64,000 nucleotides of DNA from Microbacterium saccharophilum (GCF_007992455.1 NZ_BKAH01000006.1:1-64000); one strand, 5' to 3'. Positions 35,525-44,634 are shown, counted from the first letter of the stretch. The notes: generated by a model not told the origin, from the sequence alone. Made by a program: numbers and translations.

Positions 35525-36766
35525 ATGCGTCCTCTGCTGCACTTCACGGCGACGTCGGGGTGGATCAACGATCCTCACGGCATCACCTACCGGGAGGGTG
35601 AATACCACTCGTTCTTCCAATACGTGCCCGGCACGACGTCGTGGGCGCCGAACTGTCATTGGGGCCACGCCGTCGGTCCCGATTTGCTGTCGCTGCGCGA
35701 ACTGGCCGTTGCGATCGCGCCCGGAGACGGCGATGGCGGCATCTGGACCGGTTCGCTCGTTCGTGAGGACAACGGCGCCGCACGCGTCTTCTACACCTCC
35801 ACGTCCCAGCCGAACATCGGGATCGGTCGCATCCGCATCGCCACCCCCGCCGATGACGACTGGAACACCTGGAACAAGGGCGCCTTCGTCGCCGACGCGC
35901 CGGACGGGCTCGACATCATCGCCTACCGTGACCCGTTCGTGCGCCGAGACGGGGACATCTGGCGGATGTTCGTCGGGGCGGGACTGCGCGACGGCACCGC
36001 GACCGCGTTGACCTACACGTCCGAAGACTTGGACTCGTGGCGGTACGAGGGAATCGCGTTGGAGCGTTCGACCACGCAGACCGAGCCGGTGTGGATGGGG
36101 GCACTGTGGGAGTGCCCGCAGATCTTCGCGCTCGATGGCCGATCCGTGATGGTCTCCTCCGTCTGGGACGACGACGTGCTGCACTACGCGGGCTACGCGA
36201 TCGGCACCGAGAACGACGGCACATTCGACGCAACCAGCTGGGGGCGACTCACCTATGGCACCAGCTACTACGCACCGTCCCTCTTCGTCGATGCGTCGGG
36301 CAGGCCGTGCCTCCTGTTCTGGATGCGAGAAATCGGCGGAGCACAGGACGGGTGGGCGAGCGCCCACAGCATCCCCCACGCACTCTCAATCGAGGACGGA
36401 CGCCTGCACGCCCGCCCCCACGAGGATCTCCTGCGTCATCGCGGCACACTGAGCGCCGATGCGACGGTGCCGCATCCGGTCGCGGACATCGAATGGGAGC
36501 CCGCAGAAGGCGGCCAGCTCGACGTGCTCGTCGGCGGTGACAACGCCCTGTCCATCGTTCGCGTCGGCGACGAGTTCACGATCACCGTGGCGGACGTCAG
36601 CACATCAGTCCCGGGTCAGGACGCCGTCCTCCGCGTCATCGTGGACGGACCAGTGCTGGAGGTGTCGACAGGTGTCGCCCTGTTCGGTGCGCGCCTCGAC
36701 GTCACGGATGCTCCGTTGTCGGCCAGATCCACCGGCGGCGAGCTCCGTGTCTACCCGCTCGCGTGA
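35525..36766 (+). CDS. GH32 beta-fructofuranosidase, module A
   Basis: A 413-residue GH32 enzyme that hydrolyses terminal beta-fructosyl groups of inulobiose, sucrose or short fructans. The three catalytic blocks are present: nucleophile Asp16 in SGWINDPHGI, IIAYRDPFVRRDG (stabiliser Asp) and ALWECPQIFALDG (acid/base Glu). The propeller is followed by a short beta-sandwich ending in DVTDAPLSARSTGGELRVYPLA. There is no signal peptide. It is a close paralogue of the GH32 at 50454 (shared MRP-HFT-SGWINDPHGIT and FQYVPGxxxWAPxCHWGHA). Its end overlaps pfkB by 20 bases. Confidence 0.93.
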   Translation: MRPLLHFTATSGWINDPHGITYREGEYHSFFQYVPGTTSWAPNCHWGHAVGPDLLSLRELAVAIAPGDGDGGIWTGSLVREDNGAARVFYTSTSQPNIGIGRIRIATPADDDWNTWNKGAFVADAPDGLDIIAYRDPFVRRDGDIWRMFVGAGLRDGTATALTYTSEDLDSWRYEGIALERSTTQTEPVWMGALWECPQIFALDGRSVMVSSVWDDDVLHYAGYAIGTENDGTFDATSWGRLTYGTSYYAPSLFVDASGRPCLLFWMREIGGAQDGWASAHSIPHALSIEDGRLHARPHEDLLRHRGTLSADATVPHPVADIEWEPAEGGQLDVLVGGDNALSIVRVGDEFTITVADVSTSVPGQDAVLRVIVDGPVLEVSTGVALFGARLDVTDAPLSARSTGGELRVYPLA

Positions 36767-37826
36767 CGGATACGCGCTCGTCGTCGGCGAGGCGCTCATC
36801 GATATCGTCGAGGTCGACGGGCAGCCGTCGACCGAGCACGTGGGTGGTTCGCCGGGCAACGTGGCACTCGGTCTCGGGCGGCTGGGGGTCCCCGTGCGGC
36901 TGCTCACCGCGCTCGGTCGCGATGATCGCGGGCGCAACATCAGCGACCACCTGCGCTCCAGCGGGGTGCAGATCGACCCGCGATCCTGGACACTCGCGCG
37001 CACCTCGACCGCCCGCGCGCGTATCGGCGGGGACGGATCGGCGGCCTACGAGTTCGACATCGAATGGCCCGCGTTCGACGCCTTCGCACCACCCGCGGCG
37101 GGACTCGTCCACGTGGGATCGCTCGGCGCGCTTGTGAACCCCGGGGCCGCCGACGTTCTTCGGCTGGTGCGCACGCTTCCACCGGGTGCGGTGCTCACGT
37201 TCGACCCGAACATTCGGCCACGGCTCCTTTCCGACCGGGCGACCGCGACAGCACAAGTCAGTGCGATCACCCAACGGGCGGACTTCGTGAAATTGAGCGA
37301 CGAGGACGCCGCCTGGCTCTACCCCGGCCTCGACGCAGACAACGTGCTCGATCTGCTGCTCGACGCCGGCGCCCGCGCCGTCGCCCTCACGAGAGGGTCA
37401 GCCGGTGCAGAACTGGCCTCCCCGGACGCTCGCGTCCACGTGGACGCGCTGCCCGTGCACGTCACCGACACCGTCGGTGCGGGGGACAGCTTCATGGCCG
37501 CCATTGCGCGGGAGCTGTTCCACGAGCGCGTGGGGCCAGGCGAGTACGACGCGGACACGTTAACACGCCTCGGAAGACGAGGCGCCCAGGCGGCCGCTGT
37601 CACCGTCACCCGCGTCGGTGCCGACCTCCCGAGAAATGCCGATCTCCCGTCATCAGCTGGGGGAGCGACGCTACCACGACGTACCTTCCTCGCTGCGGCC
37701 CTAGCCGTCGCGGGTGCAGCCACCATTTGGCGCCTCTCGGATACACCCGCATCTGCGAGCGAGCGGGAGGAAGCGACTGCGGCTCCCGACACCTCCGGTC
37801 ACGCCTCGATCGTCGGCGTGCTCTGA
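36747..37826 (+). CDS. PfkB-family fructokinase with Tat-signal-like C-terminal tail
   Basis: A 359-residue ribokinase/PfkB sugar kinase, probably fructose to fructose 6-phosphate given the GH32 partner. It has LVVGEALIDIVEVDG, the PfkB signature HVGGSPGNVALGLGRLG and VTDTVGAGDSFMAA with the catalytic Asp. GTG 36747 gives VSTRSRDGYALVVGEALID, matching the paralogue at 51677. The paralogue ends nine residues after GADLPTRSDL; here 59 extra residues follow, including LPRRTFLAAALAVAGAATIW, a twin-arginine signal-like sequence. The tail is in frame, except for one TGA, with the GH91 fragment at 37863 and probably derives from its lost signal peptide. Whether the kinase is active with this tail is unknown. 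Confidence 0.85.
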   Translation: MSTRSRDGYALVVGEALIDIVEVDGQPSTEHVGGSPGNVALGLGRLGVPVRLLTALGRDDRGRNISDHLRSSGVQIDPRSWTLARTSTARARIGGDGSAAYEFDIEWPAFDAFAPPAAGLVHVGSLGALVNPGAADVLRLVRTLPPGAVLTFDPNIRPRLLSDRATATAQVSAITQRADFVKLSDEDAAWLYPGLDADNVLDLLLDAGARAVALTRGSAGAELASPDARVHVDALPVHVTDTVGAGDSFMAAIARELFHERVGPGEYDADTLTRLGRRGAQAAAVTVTRVGADLPRNADLPSSAGGATLPRRTFLAAALAVAGAATIWRLSDTPASASEREEATAAPDTSGHASIVGVL

Positions 37827-37862
37827 GCGTCGACTTCTCTCTCCGCATCGAATAGGAACAAC

Positions 37863-38285
37863 ATGTCCACCGTCTACGACGTCACCACCTTCAGCGGGAG
37901 CGTTTCCCCCCACACCGATATTGGAAGGGTGATCAATGAGATCATCGCCGATATCAAGGCACAGCAGACGACGCAGGTGACCCGTCCAGGCGCGGTCATT
38001 TACATCCCGCCGGGGCACTACGACCTCCAGACACGCGTCATCATTGACATCAGCTACGTGCAGATCAAGGGATCCGGGCACGGATTTCAGTCCCTCGCGA
38101 TCCGCGATGAGAGTTCGACGTCGGGCTGGATAGATACTCTCCCTGGCGGCAGCCACATCCAGATGAAAAACACTGACGGTACGTCAGTTGCGTTCCTGGT
38201 CCAGCGCGCCGGGAGCCCCACAACGGTCGGTCGGATCAACTCGGTCGAGTTCCGTGACTTCATCATCGACGGAGTGTCAGCATCC
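37863..38285 (+). pseudogene. N-terminal fragment of a GH91 inulin fructotransferase-like protein
   Basis: About 140 residues of a GH91 protein: STVYDVTTFSG, DIGRVINEIIADIKA, RPGAVIYIPPGHYDLQTRV, IKGSGHGFQSLAIRDESST and RINSVEFRDFIIDGVSASK, closely resembling the N-terminal third of inulin fructotransferases from Arthrobacter relatives (recalled, not searched) and homologous to the complete GH91 at 47966. After SASK the frame becomes Arg-rich nonsense to a stop at 38426, where a GH32 tail continues in another frame. All active-site parts of the beta-helix are missing, so it is a dead fragment. ATG 37863 may be an internal Met if the signal-like tail upstream was once its N-terminus. Confidence 0.85.
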
Positions 38286-38790
38286 AAGCGTCGACACCGC
38301 CGCCGAGATCCTCATCGTCGCCGGACACCTAGCTTCTACGGGCACTCAGGTCGAGATCGAGTTGCGGGCAACGATACCTCGGACAGGACGGTTGAGGCTC
38401 GACCTCCTAGTTACGCCGGACGGTGAGGAGAGCACAACCCTCGAGCTGCGGCGCGACCGCGATGGAGAACTCGCGATAAACCTTGACCGCTCACGCTCTT
38501 CGCTCGACGCCGAGGTCGACAGATCATCGCATTCCGGCGACCTCCCGCTCCTTCAAGGCAACACTGGCGACACCTGCATGGTACGCGTCTTCCTCGATCG
38601 CTCTTCTATCGAGGTGTTCGTGGACGGTGTCGCGCTCACCACCCGCGTCTACCCGACGAGGACCGATGCGGATCGCATCCGTCTTGTGGCCGAGGGAGAC
38701 GTTCGGGTGGACGACGTCCGGGGTTGGCGCCTGCTCGACCAAGAGCAGAACTTTCGGGTCATGGAGCCTCCTCTGGACTCAGAGATGTGA
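38286..38790 (+). pseudogene. C-terminal fragment of a GH32 fructanase
   Basis: From about 38286, in the frame +1 to the GH91 fragment, the sequence reads VDTAAEILIVAGHLAS, VEIELRAT, LDRSRSSLDAEVDRSSH, then VRVFLDRSSIEVFVDGVALTTRVYPTR to a stop at 38790. The FLDRSSIEVF(V/A)DG block is the hallmark of the GH32 C-terminal beta-sandwich. The propeller with the catalytic residues is absent. The junction with the GH91 piece at about 38280-38290 marks a deletion that removed the rest of both genes. Confidence 0.8.
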
Positions 38791-38847
38791 GGTCGGGTCG
38801 GTCCGCGAGCGCCACGCCCCGCTTCTGGTCGTTGGCCAGTCCGATGA

Positions 38848-38905
38848 TTAACCGCTTGACCAACCACGTTTGTTTGCTCTATAGTCTGGATAACCGCTTA
38901 ACCAG
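38848..38905 (+). promoter_or_regulatory. Promoter and paired operators of module C
   Basis: TTGACC (38856-38861), 18-base spacer, TATAGT (38880-38885). A direct repeat TTAACCGCTTGACCA (38848-38862) and ATAACCGCTTAACCA (38890-38904) brackets it: the first covers the -35, the second lies over the start region, so a repressor would block at both ends. The sequence differs from the operators of modules A and B, suggesting its own regulator, possibly the LacI at 43621. Confidence 0.7.
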
Positions 38906-38916
38906 ACAGGACAACA

Positions 38917-40389
38917 ATGAGCCAACGAGGGTTCTACCAACCGGAGGACGGATGGGTGGGGGACGTGATCCCCTACGAGGAGGACGGCGTCCTGCACCTG
39001 TTCTACCTGCATGACACGCGCCGCGTCCCGAAGGAGGGCATGCCGTGGCATCGGATCACGACGGAGAACCTCGTCGATTTCGTGGAGGTCGGGTCGGCGA
39101 TCGGCTCCGGGGGGCCGGAGGCAGCCGACTTCAATATCTATACCGGGAGTATCGTCCGGGACGAGGCCGGGGTCCATCACGCGTTCTACACGGGACAGAA
39201 CCCGTTGCATCGAGGAGCGGACGCGCTCCCGCTGCAGCTCGTCATGCACGCGACCAGCGATGACGGCATGGCGACGTGGACCCGTCACCCGGAGCTCACA
39301 TTCGGTGCCAACCCGGGGTACGAGAGCGCCGACTGGCGCGACCCGTTCGTCTTCCACGACGACGAGTCGGGTCTGTGGCGAATGCTCATCACGGCGCGCC
39401 ACGCCGACGGCCCCACGCGCCGACGCGGCGTGATCGCCCAGTGCACCTCGACGGACCTCACGACATGGCGCCCCGCGGAGCCTTTCTGGGACCCGCGCAG
39501 AGGCGTCGCGCACGAGTGCCCCGAGGTCTTCCAATGGGGAGACTGGTGGTACCTGGTGTCATCCGAGTTCAGCGACGCGTTTGTGACCCGCTACCGGATG
39601 GCGCGCACCCTTGCCGGTCCCTGGATCGCCCCCGAGCACGACACCCTCGATGGCCGCGCCTACTATGCCGCGAAGTCGGCGTCTCTCGGCGGGAGGCGAC
39701 TCTTCTTCGGTTGGATCGCCAGCCGCGAGGCGGGCAGCGACGACGGCGCCTGGCAGTGGGCCGGGACCCTCTCCGTACTCGAGGCGGAGCAGAACGTCGA
39801 CGGGACGTTGGCATTCCACCCGCCGCATGAACTTCTCGACACGTTCGGTGACCCGCAGGATGCCTTCGCGCAAAACACCGTGATCTCCGCACCCGACGGT
39901 CACGCCCAGCTGGTCTCAACTCACGACGTCCCGGAGGCCTTCCGCCTCACCGCGCGGTTCGACGCGGGGACGCGGGCACGCGAATACGGAGTACTGCTGC
40001 GCGCGAGCGAGGATGGAGACGAGGGATACATCCTGCGCCTCGAGCCCACGCGCGGACGCCTCGTGTTCGATCGCTGGCCGCGCAGATCGACCGGCGACGA
40101 GCAGTGGCAGATCTCCGGAGACGTGCCCTTCGCGATCGAACTCGAGAGACCGGCCAACCTGACGGGCGGCGCGCATGTTCTCGAGGTGATCGTCGACGGT
40201 AGCATCTGCGTCGCCACCCTCGATGACGCCGTCGTACTGAGCACGCGCGTCTACGATCGGCCGACTGGCCGTGTTGGCGCGTTCGTCGACGACGGAGAGC
40301 TCCGCATCGCCGAGTTCACGCTGCGCACACCACAGCGCTCCCTCGTCGCCCCGATCGCTCCGGCTGCGCTTGTCGGCGCGCGCCCGTAG
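38917..40389 (+). CDS. GH32 glycoside hydrolase, module C
   Basis: A 490-residue GH32-like enzyme. The catalytic blocks are diverged but present: FYQPEDGWVGDVIPY (Asp nucleophile; the usual WMNDPNG is replaced by WVGDVIP), ADWRDPFVFHDD (RDP Asp) and AHECPEVFQW (EC Glu). A C-terminal beta-sandwich starts at about residue 330 (FRLTARFDAGTRAREYGVLLRAS). The modified first motif is like that of levan/fructan-specific or unassigned GH32 subgroups. No signal peptide; the likely substrate is an imported fructan fragment. ATG 38917 follows AGACAGGA. First gene of the module C operon. Confidence 0.85.
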   Translation: MSQRGFYQPEDGWVGDVIPYEEDGVLHLFYLHDTRRVPKEGMPWHRITTENLVDFVEVGSAIGSGGPEAADFNIYTGSIVRDEAGVHHAFYTGQNPLHRGADALPLQLVMHATSDDGMATWTRHPELTFGANPGYESADWRDPFVFHDDESGLWRMLITARHADGPTRRRGVIAQCTSTDLTTWRPAEPFWDPRRGVAHECPEVFQWGDWWYLVSSEFSDAFVTRYRMARTLAGPWIAPEHDTLDGRAYYAAKSASLGGRRLFFGWIASREAGSDDGAWQWAGTLSVLEAEQNVDGTLAFHPPHELLDTFGDPQDAFAQNTVISAPDGHAQLVSTHDVPEAFRLTARFDAGTRAREYGVLLRASEDGDEGYILRLEPTRGRLVFDRWPRRSTGDEQWQISGDVPFAIELERPANLTGGAHVLEVIVDGSICVATLDDAVVLSTRVYDRPTGRVGAFVDDGELRIAEFTLRTPQRSLVAPIAPAALVGARP

Positions 40390-40441
40390 GCGCATCCCAT
40401 CTCTCACACTGCGGTACCCGAAAATCAAAGGAGATTCGACA

Positions 40442-41770
40442 ATGAAGAAACACGCACTCCGGCTCGCGCTCGTCGGCGTCGCCGCGACGGCAGCCCTCGT
40501 GCTGTCAGGCTGCGGCGGCACTGCTCCCAGCGGAGAGATCGACCCCGAGGGCGATGTCGTCCCGCGCGAGATCTCATGGCTGCTGTCCCGGCCGGCTGAC
40601 GGCGGGGTCATCACGGCAATGGAACAGATCGCGCATGAGTACGCCAAGGATCACCCGGGGTTCTCGCTGAACCTGATCACGACTCCCGACCGGCCCTCCT
40701 ACATTCAGAAGTACGAGACGCTCGCCGCGGCGAACAAGCTTCCCGAGCTGTTCGACACCGACGCGACGCCTTTCGCGCAGAAGCTCGCGAAGCAGGGGCG
40801 CATGGTGGATGTGGAGAAGCTCCTCGACGACATCGGCCTGCAGGATCAGTATCGGGAAGCGGCGCTGAATTACCAGCGCTTCGACGACGGCTCTCTCTAC
40901 ATGGTGCCGTTCGAGTTCCAGCTCGAGTTCTTCTGGTACAACAAGGCACTCCTGCAGGAGGCCGGTGTCACGGTGCCGGCGACGCTCGACGACTTCCCCG
41001 CGATGTGCGAGGGACTCCGCGCGGCGGGCATCACACCGATCGCGCTGGACGGAGCCGACCAGTGGCCGCTGGAACGCTACATGGCGTACTACCCGTTCCG
41101 GCAAGCCGGCCCCGAATACGTCCAGGAGCTGAAGAGCGGCAAGGCATCGTTCGCGGATTCGGCCGGCCGGGCCGCGGCCGAATGGCTCTCCAAGCTCGGC
41201 AAAGCGGGCTGCTTCGCGGACGGCTTCTCATCGACGGGTTACGCAGACGCTCAGGCGCTTTTCACCTCAGGCAAGGCCGCGGTCTACAACATCGGGACCT
41301 GGGAACTCGGCAACCTGGCGACGGACGCCTTGGATGCCGGCGTCCGCGGTGATGTCGACTACTTCACGCTCCCGACGATCGATGGCGCCGTCACGAACGA
41401 CAACGAGTACGTCACCCCGTCGGGCATCGGCATGGCGGTCAACGCCAAGACGTACGATCCTCTCGTGCGCGACTTCCTGAGCTTCGCCCTGAAGCGCTAC
41501 CCCGAGATCTATGCGGCCACGGGGGCCCTGTCGCCCACGACGGGCGTCGAGACGACGATCCCCGACAACGCGACCCCGCTGTACGGCCGCGCGATCGAGC
41601 AGTCCGAAGACGTCGGACCCAAGATCGCGATGCCGTGGGACACCCAGCTCGACCCTGCCACGAACACGCGGTTGCAGCAGGAGCTCACGCTCCTCGTGCA
41701 GGGTGAGATCACTCCGGACGAGTTCATCGAGACGATGGACAAGACCCTCACGGAGAACGTCGGTGGCTGA
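40442..41770 (+). CDS. Sugar-binding lipoprotein, module C
   Basis: A 442-residue solute-binding protein. Signal peptide MKKHALRLALVGVAATAALVLSGC with lipidated Cys 24, then GGTAPSGEIDPEGD linker. The binding domain has ISWLLSRPADGGVITAMEQIAHEYAKDHPGFSLNLI, KLPELFDTDATPF and ALDGADQWPLERYMAYYPF, a CUT1-type protein diverged from those of modules A and B. Start follows AAAGGAGATTCGACA. It is encoded 52 bases after the GH32 and overlaps the permease start; unlike the other importers it has no hairpin after it. Confidence 0.9.
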   Translation: MKKHALRLALVGVAATAALVLSGCGGTAPSGEIDPEGDVVPREISWLLSRPADGGVITAMEQIAHEYAKDHPGFSLNLITTPDRPSYIQKYETLAAANKLPELFDTDATPFAQKLAKQGRMVDVEKLLDDIGLQDQYREAALNYQRFDDGSLYMVPFEFQLEFFWYNKALLQEAGVTVPATLDDFPAMCEGLRAAGITPIALDGADQWPLERYMAYYPFRQAGPEYVQELKSGKASFADSAGRAAAEWLSKLGKAGCFADGFSSTGYADAQALFTSGKAAVYNIGTWELGNLATDALDAGVRGDVDYFTLPTIDGAVTNDNEYVTPSGIGMAVNAKTYDPLVRDFLSFALKRYPEIYAATGALSPTTGVETTIPDNATPLYGRAIEQSEDVGPKIAMPWDTQLDPATNTRLQQELTLLVQGEITPDEFIETMDKTLTENVGG

Positions 41771-42716
41771 GATGGCACACGCCGGGACGGGCGTCACGCG
41801 CCCGCCCCGGCGGTCCCGGCGCCAGTACGGGGCGATGCTCCCGCGGCGCTCGACGCTGTCTGTCCTGGTATTCCTCGTGCCGCCGCTGTTGCTCTACGGC
41901 GTTGCGGTACTGCTGCCGATCCTGCAGTCACTCGTCCTCAGCTTCTTCCGCTGGGACGGCATCACGGACCTTGCCTTCGCGGGCATCGACAACTACGTCA
42001 AGATGCTGACCCGCGACGACGTGTTCTGGACTGCGTTCGGCAACGCCCTCGGCTACCTGGCTATCTGCCTGGTCCTGCAGCTGGGAGGCGCGCTCCTCGT
42101 CGCCGGCCTCCTCACCGCACTTCCGCGTGCCCGCGAGCTGGTGAAGACCCTGTACTTGCTGCCCGCTGTCATCTCCACGGTCGCGATCGCGCTCCTGTTC
42201 CAGCGCATTTACTCGCTCGATCCGGTCGGACTGCTGAACCAGGTTCTCGCGGGGGTCGGGCTGGAGCAGCTCCAGACGGCGTGGTTGTCGAACGTGCAGA
42301 CCGTTCTGGTCGCCGTATCGATCCCTGAGGGATGGCGCTTCACCGGCCTGTACATGCTCATCATCTACGCGGCACTCATCGCAGTGCCAAGCGAGCTCGA
42401 AGAGGCGGCGCGCCTCGACGGAGCGTCATGGTGGCAGGTGTTCTGGAAGATCCGTTTCCCGTACATCCGGCCGGTCTGGATCACGACCACGATCATGGCG
42501 ACGACCTTCGCGTTGCGGGGTTTCGACATCCCCTACCTCCTCACCGGCGGCGGCCCCGGGCAGGCATCCGAACTGCTCACCACCTACATGTACAAGACCG
42601 CCTTCGTACACACCGACTATGGCTACGCCAGCGCGATCTCTGTATTCATCGTGATCGAGTGCCTCGTGGCGGTCGGTCTCATCCTGCTGCTGCTCCGTCG
42701 AAGGGACGACTCATGA
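41763..42716 (+). CDS. Sugar ABC transporter permease (MalF type), module C
   Basis: A 317-residue CUT1 permease. First helix LSVLVFLVPPLLLYGVAVLLPIL, EAA loop LEEAARLDGASWWQVFWKIRFPYI. GTG 41763 has GGAG eight bases upstream and overlaps the binding-protein stop by eight bases; ATG 41772 is the alternative start. Ends with ATGA overlap onto the second permease. Inner-membrane channel for the 40442 lipoprotein. Confidence 0.9.
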   Translation: MAEMAHAGTGVTRPPRRSRRQYGAMLPRRSTLSVLVFLVPPLLLYGVAVLLPILQSLVLSFFRWDGITDLAFAGIDNYVKMLTRDDVFWTAFGNALGYLAICLVLQLGGALLVAGLLTALPRARELVKTLYLLPAVISTVAIALLFQRIYSLDPVGLLNQVLAGVGLEQLQTAWLSNVQTVLVAVSIPEGWRFTGLYMLIIYAALIAVPSELEEAARLDGASWWQVFWKIRFPYIRPVWITTTIMATTFALRGFDIPYLLTGGGPGQASELLTTYMYKTAFVHTDYGYASAISVFIVIECLVAVGLILLLLRRRDDS

Positions 42717-43624
42717 CCGCCGCGACGCTCACGCGCGAGTCCCCAAAGCCGTTGCCGCCCGAGCGTGAGGCCCCGCCACGCCGGAGCGCCTCGCCGCGGA
42801 TCAGGGTCCAGAAGACGCTGCTTACCGTGACGGTCATCTTGATCGTTATCGTGCAGGTGTATCCGCTTGCCTGGCTGTTCATCACGAGTTTCCGCACCGC
42901 ATCCGACTTTGCGGGCGGGAACCCGTTCGCCTTCCCGTCGGAGTTCACCCTCGCGAACTACGGGCGCGCCTTCGCGACTGGCAATCTGGGGCTGAACATC
43001 GTCAACAGTCTCATTGTGACGCTCGGCGCCAGCCTGCTCATCGTGATCGCCGGGATGATGGCGGCGTACGCGCTCCAGGTTCTGGGCTTCCGGTTCAGCG
43101 GGTTCGTACGCGCGCTGTTCCTGCTCGGGATCATCGTGCCGGTGCAGATCGCGCTCGTGCCGCTGTTCATCGACTACTCTCAGGTCGGGCTCCTCGACAC
43201 GCACATGTCGATGATCATTCCCCTCGCGGCGTTCGCGCTGCCGATGTCGGTGTATCTCTTCTCGTCGTTTTACGAGTACATCCCACGCGAGAACTATGAG
43301 GCGGCGTCGCTCGACGGCGCCGGCCCCTACCGCATCTTCGCGCAGATCACCCTTCCGCTGTCGGTCAACACCATCATCACGGTCGTCCTGGTCAACAGCA
43401 TCTTCATCTGGAACGACTTCATCTTCGCCAACACGTTCGTGCTGTCCGACGGGCTGAAGACCATTCCGCTCGGTCTGCAGAACTACATTGGGGCGATGGG
43501 CAACACGGACTGGACCGCGACGTTCGCCGCGGTGTGCGTCACCGTCACGCCGCTCCTGCTCGTCTTCCTCGTTCTGAACAAGGCGATGATCCAGGGCCTG
43601 GAGAGCGGGGCGACGAAAGGATGA
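42713..43624 (+). CDS. Sugar ABC transporter permease (MalG type), module C
   Basis: A 303-residue CUT1 permease. First membrane helix TLLTVTVILIVIVQVYPLAWLFI after a Pro/Arg-rich cytoplasmic start; EAA loop NYEAASLDGAGPYRIFAQITLPLS; ending LNKAMIQGLESGATKG. The start is fixed by ATGA overlap with the MalF-type gene, and its stop overlaps the LacI start by four bases, so the whole of module C is one translationally coupled transcript. Confidence 0.92.
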   Translation: MTAATLTRESPKPLPPEREAPPRRSASPRIRVQKTLLTVTVILIVIVQVYPLAWLFITSFRTASDFAGGNPFAFPSEFTLANYGRAFATGNLGLNIVNSLIVTLGASLLIVIAGMMAAYALQVLGFRFSGFVRALFLLGIIVPVQIALVPLFIDYSQVGLLDTHMSMIIPLAAFALPMSVYLFSSFYEYIPRENYEAASLDGAGPYRIFAQITLPLSVNTIITVVLVNSIFIWNDFIFANTFVLSDGLKTIPLGLQNYIGAMGNTDWTATFAAVCVTVTPLLLVFLVLNKAMIQGLESGATKG

Positions 43625-44634
43625 GCCGCGGTTCGGGTGGGACCTCCAGTGTGACGATGCGCGACGTTGCCAAGGCGGCGGGCGTATCCATCGCGACCGT
43701 ATCGCACGTCATCAACGACAAGCCGGGTGCGCGGATCGGCGACGACGCGAGGCGCAGGGTGCACGATGCGGTCGCCGAACTCGGGTACCGCCCCAATGCG
43801 CTCGCGAAGACCCTGTCACAGGGGGGATCGCGATTCATTGGACTGGTCGCCGACCAGATCGCTACCACGCCATTCGCCGGACAGATCATCCACGGCGCCC
43901 AAGACGAGGCGTGGAGACACGGTTACGTTCTCCTCGTCGCCAACACCGACGGCAACGCAGATGCCGAGAACGAAGCCATCGCGATGATGCTGGAGCACCA
44001 GGTGCGGGGCATCCTCTACTCGAGCTGGTACCACCGCGAGATCTCCGTCCCCGAACAGCTTGAGCTGACCGACACCGTTCTCGTCGACTGCTTCGCGCGG
44101 GGAAGCGGGTTGTGCGCCGTCGTCCCCGACGAGGAACAGGGAGGGCGCGCCGCCACCGAAAAGCTGATCGCCGCCGGTCACCAACGGATCGCGTTCATCA
44201 ACACGACTACTCCTTCACCCGCACAGACGGGCCGCCTGGCGGGCTATCGCGCCGCACTGGATGCGGCCGGCATTGAACATGATCCTTCGTTCGTCCTCGA
44301 CGCCTCGCCCGAGCAGGAGGGCGGCTACGGCGCCGCGGGCCGCATCGTGGAGTCCGGTGTCACGGCGGTGTTCTGTCACAACGACCGCGTGGCGATGGGC
44401 CTCTACGATGGCCTGCGCGAGCACGGCCTCCGTGTTCCCGACGACGTCGCCGTCGTCGGGTTCGACAATCAGGAGGTCATCGCTGCGCACCTGCGCCCAC
44501 CCCTCACCTCGGTCGCACTCCCGCACTACGACCTCGGTGTCGTAGGAGTGAGAATCCTGCTCGGACTCGACACCGCTGATCAGGCGATCCCGACTCTCGT
44601 CGCCTGCCCGGTCATCCAGCGGCAGTCGGTCTGA
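43621..44634 (+). CDS. LacI-family repressor, module C
   Basis: A 337-residue LacI/GalR regulator. HTH TMRDVAKAAGVSIATVSHVINDKPGARI (about residues 12-39), LGYRPNALAKTLSQGG hinge, and effector domain ending VPDDVAVVGFDNQEVIAAHLRPPLTSVALPHYDLG. It is paralogous to the LacI at 49324 (shared [18 protein letters not shown], GILYxSxx[18 protein letters not shown]). Last gene of module C; it could bind the TAACCGCTTRACC sites upstream of 38917, the palindrome at 44706, or both. Confidence 0.9.
   Translation: MSRGSGGTSSVTMRDVAKAAGVSIATVSHVINDKPGARIGDDARRRVHDAVAELGYRPNALAKTLSQGGSRFIGLVADQIATTPFAGQIIHGAQDEAWRHGYVLLVANTDGNADAENEAIAMMLEHQVRGILYSSWYHREISVPEQLELTDTVLVDCFARGSGLCAVVPDEEQGGRAATEKLIAAGHQRIAFINTTTPSPAQTGRLAGYRAALDAAGIEHDPSFVLDASPEQEGGYGAAGRIVESGVTAVFCHNDRVAMGLYDGLREHGLRVPDDVAVVGFDNQEVIAAHLRPPLTSVALPHYDLGVVGVRILLGLDTADQAIPTLVACPVIQRQSV

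Noticed and set aside
37863..38790. A single GH91-GH32 fusion enzyme made by programmed frameshifting
   Set aside because: Both halves lack their catalytic regions, and there is no slippery sequence at the junction.
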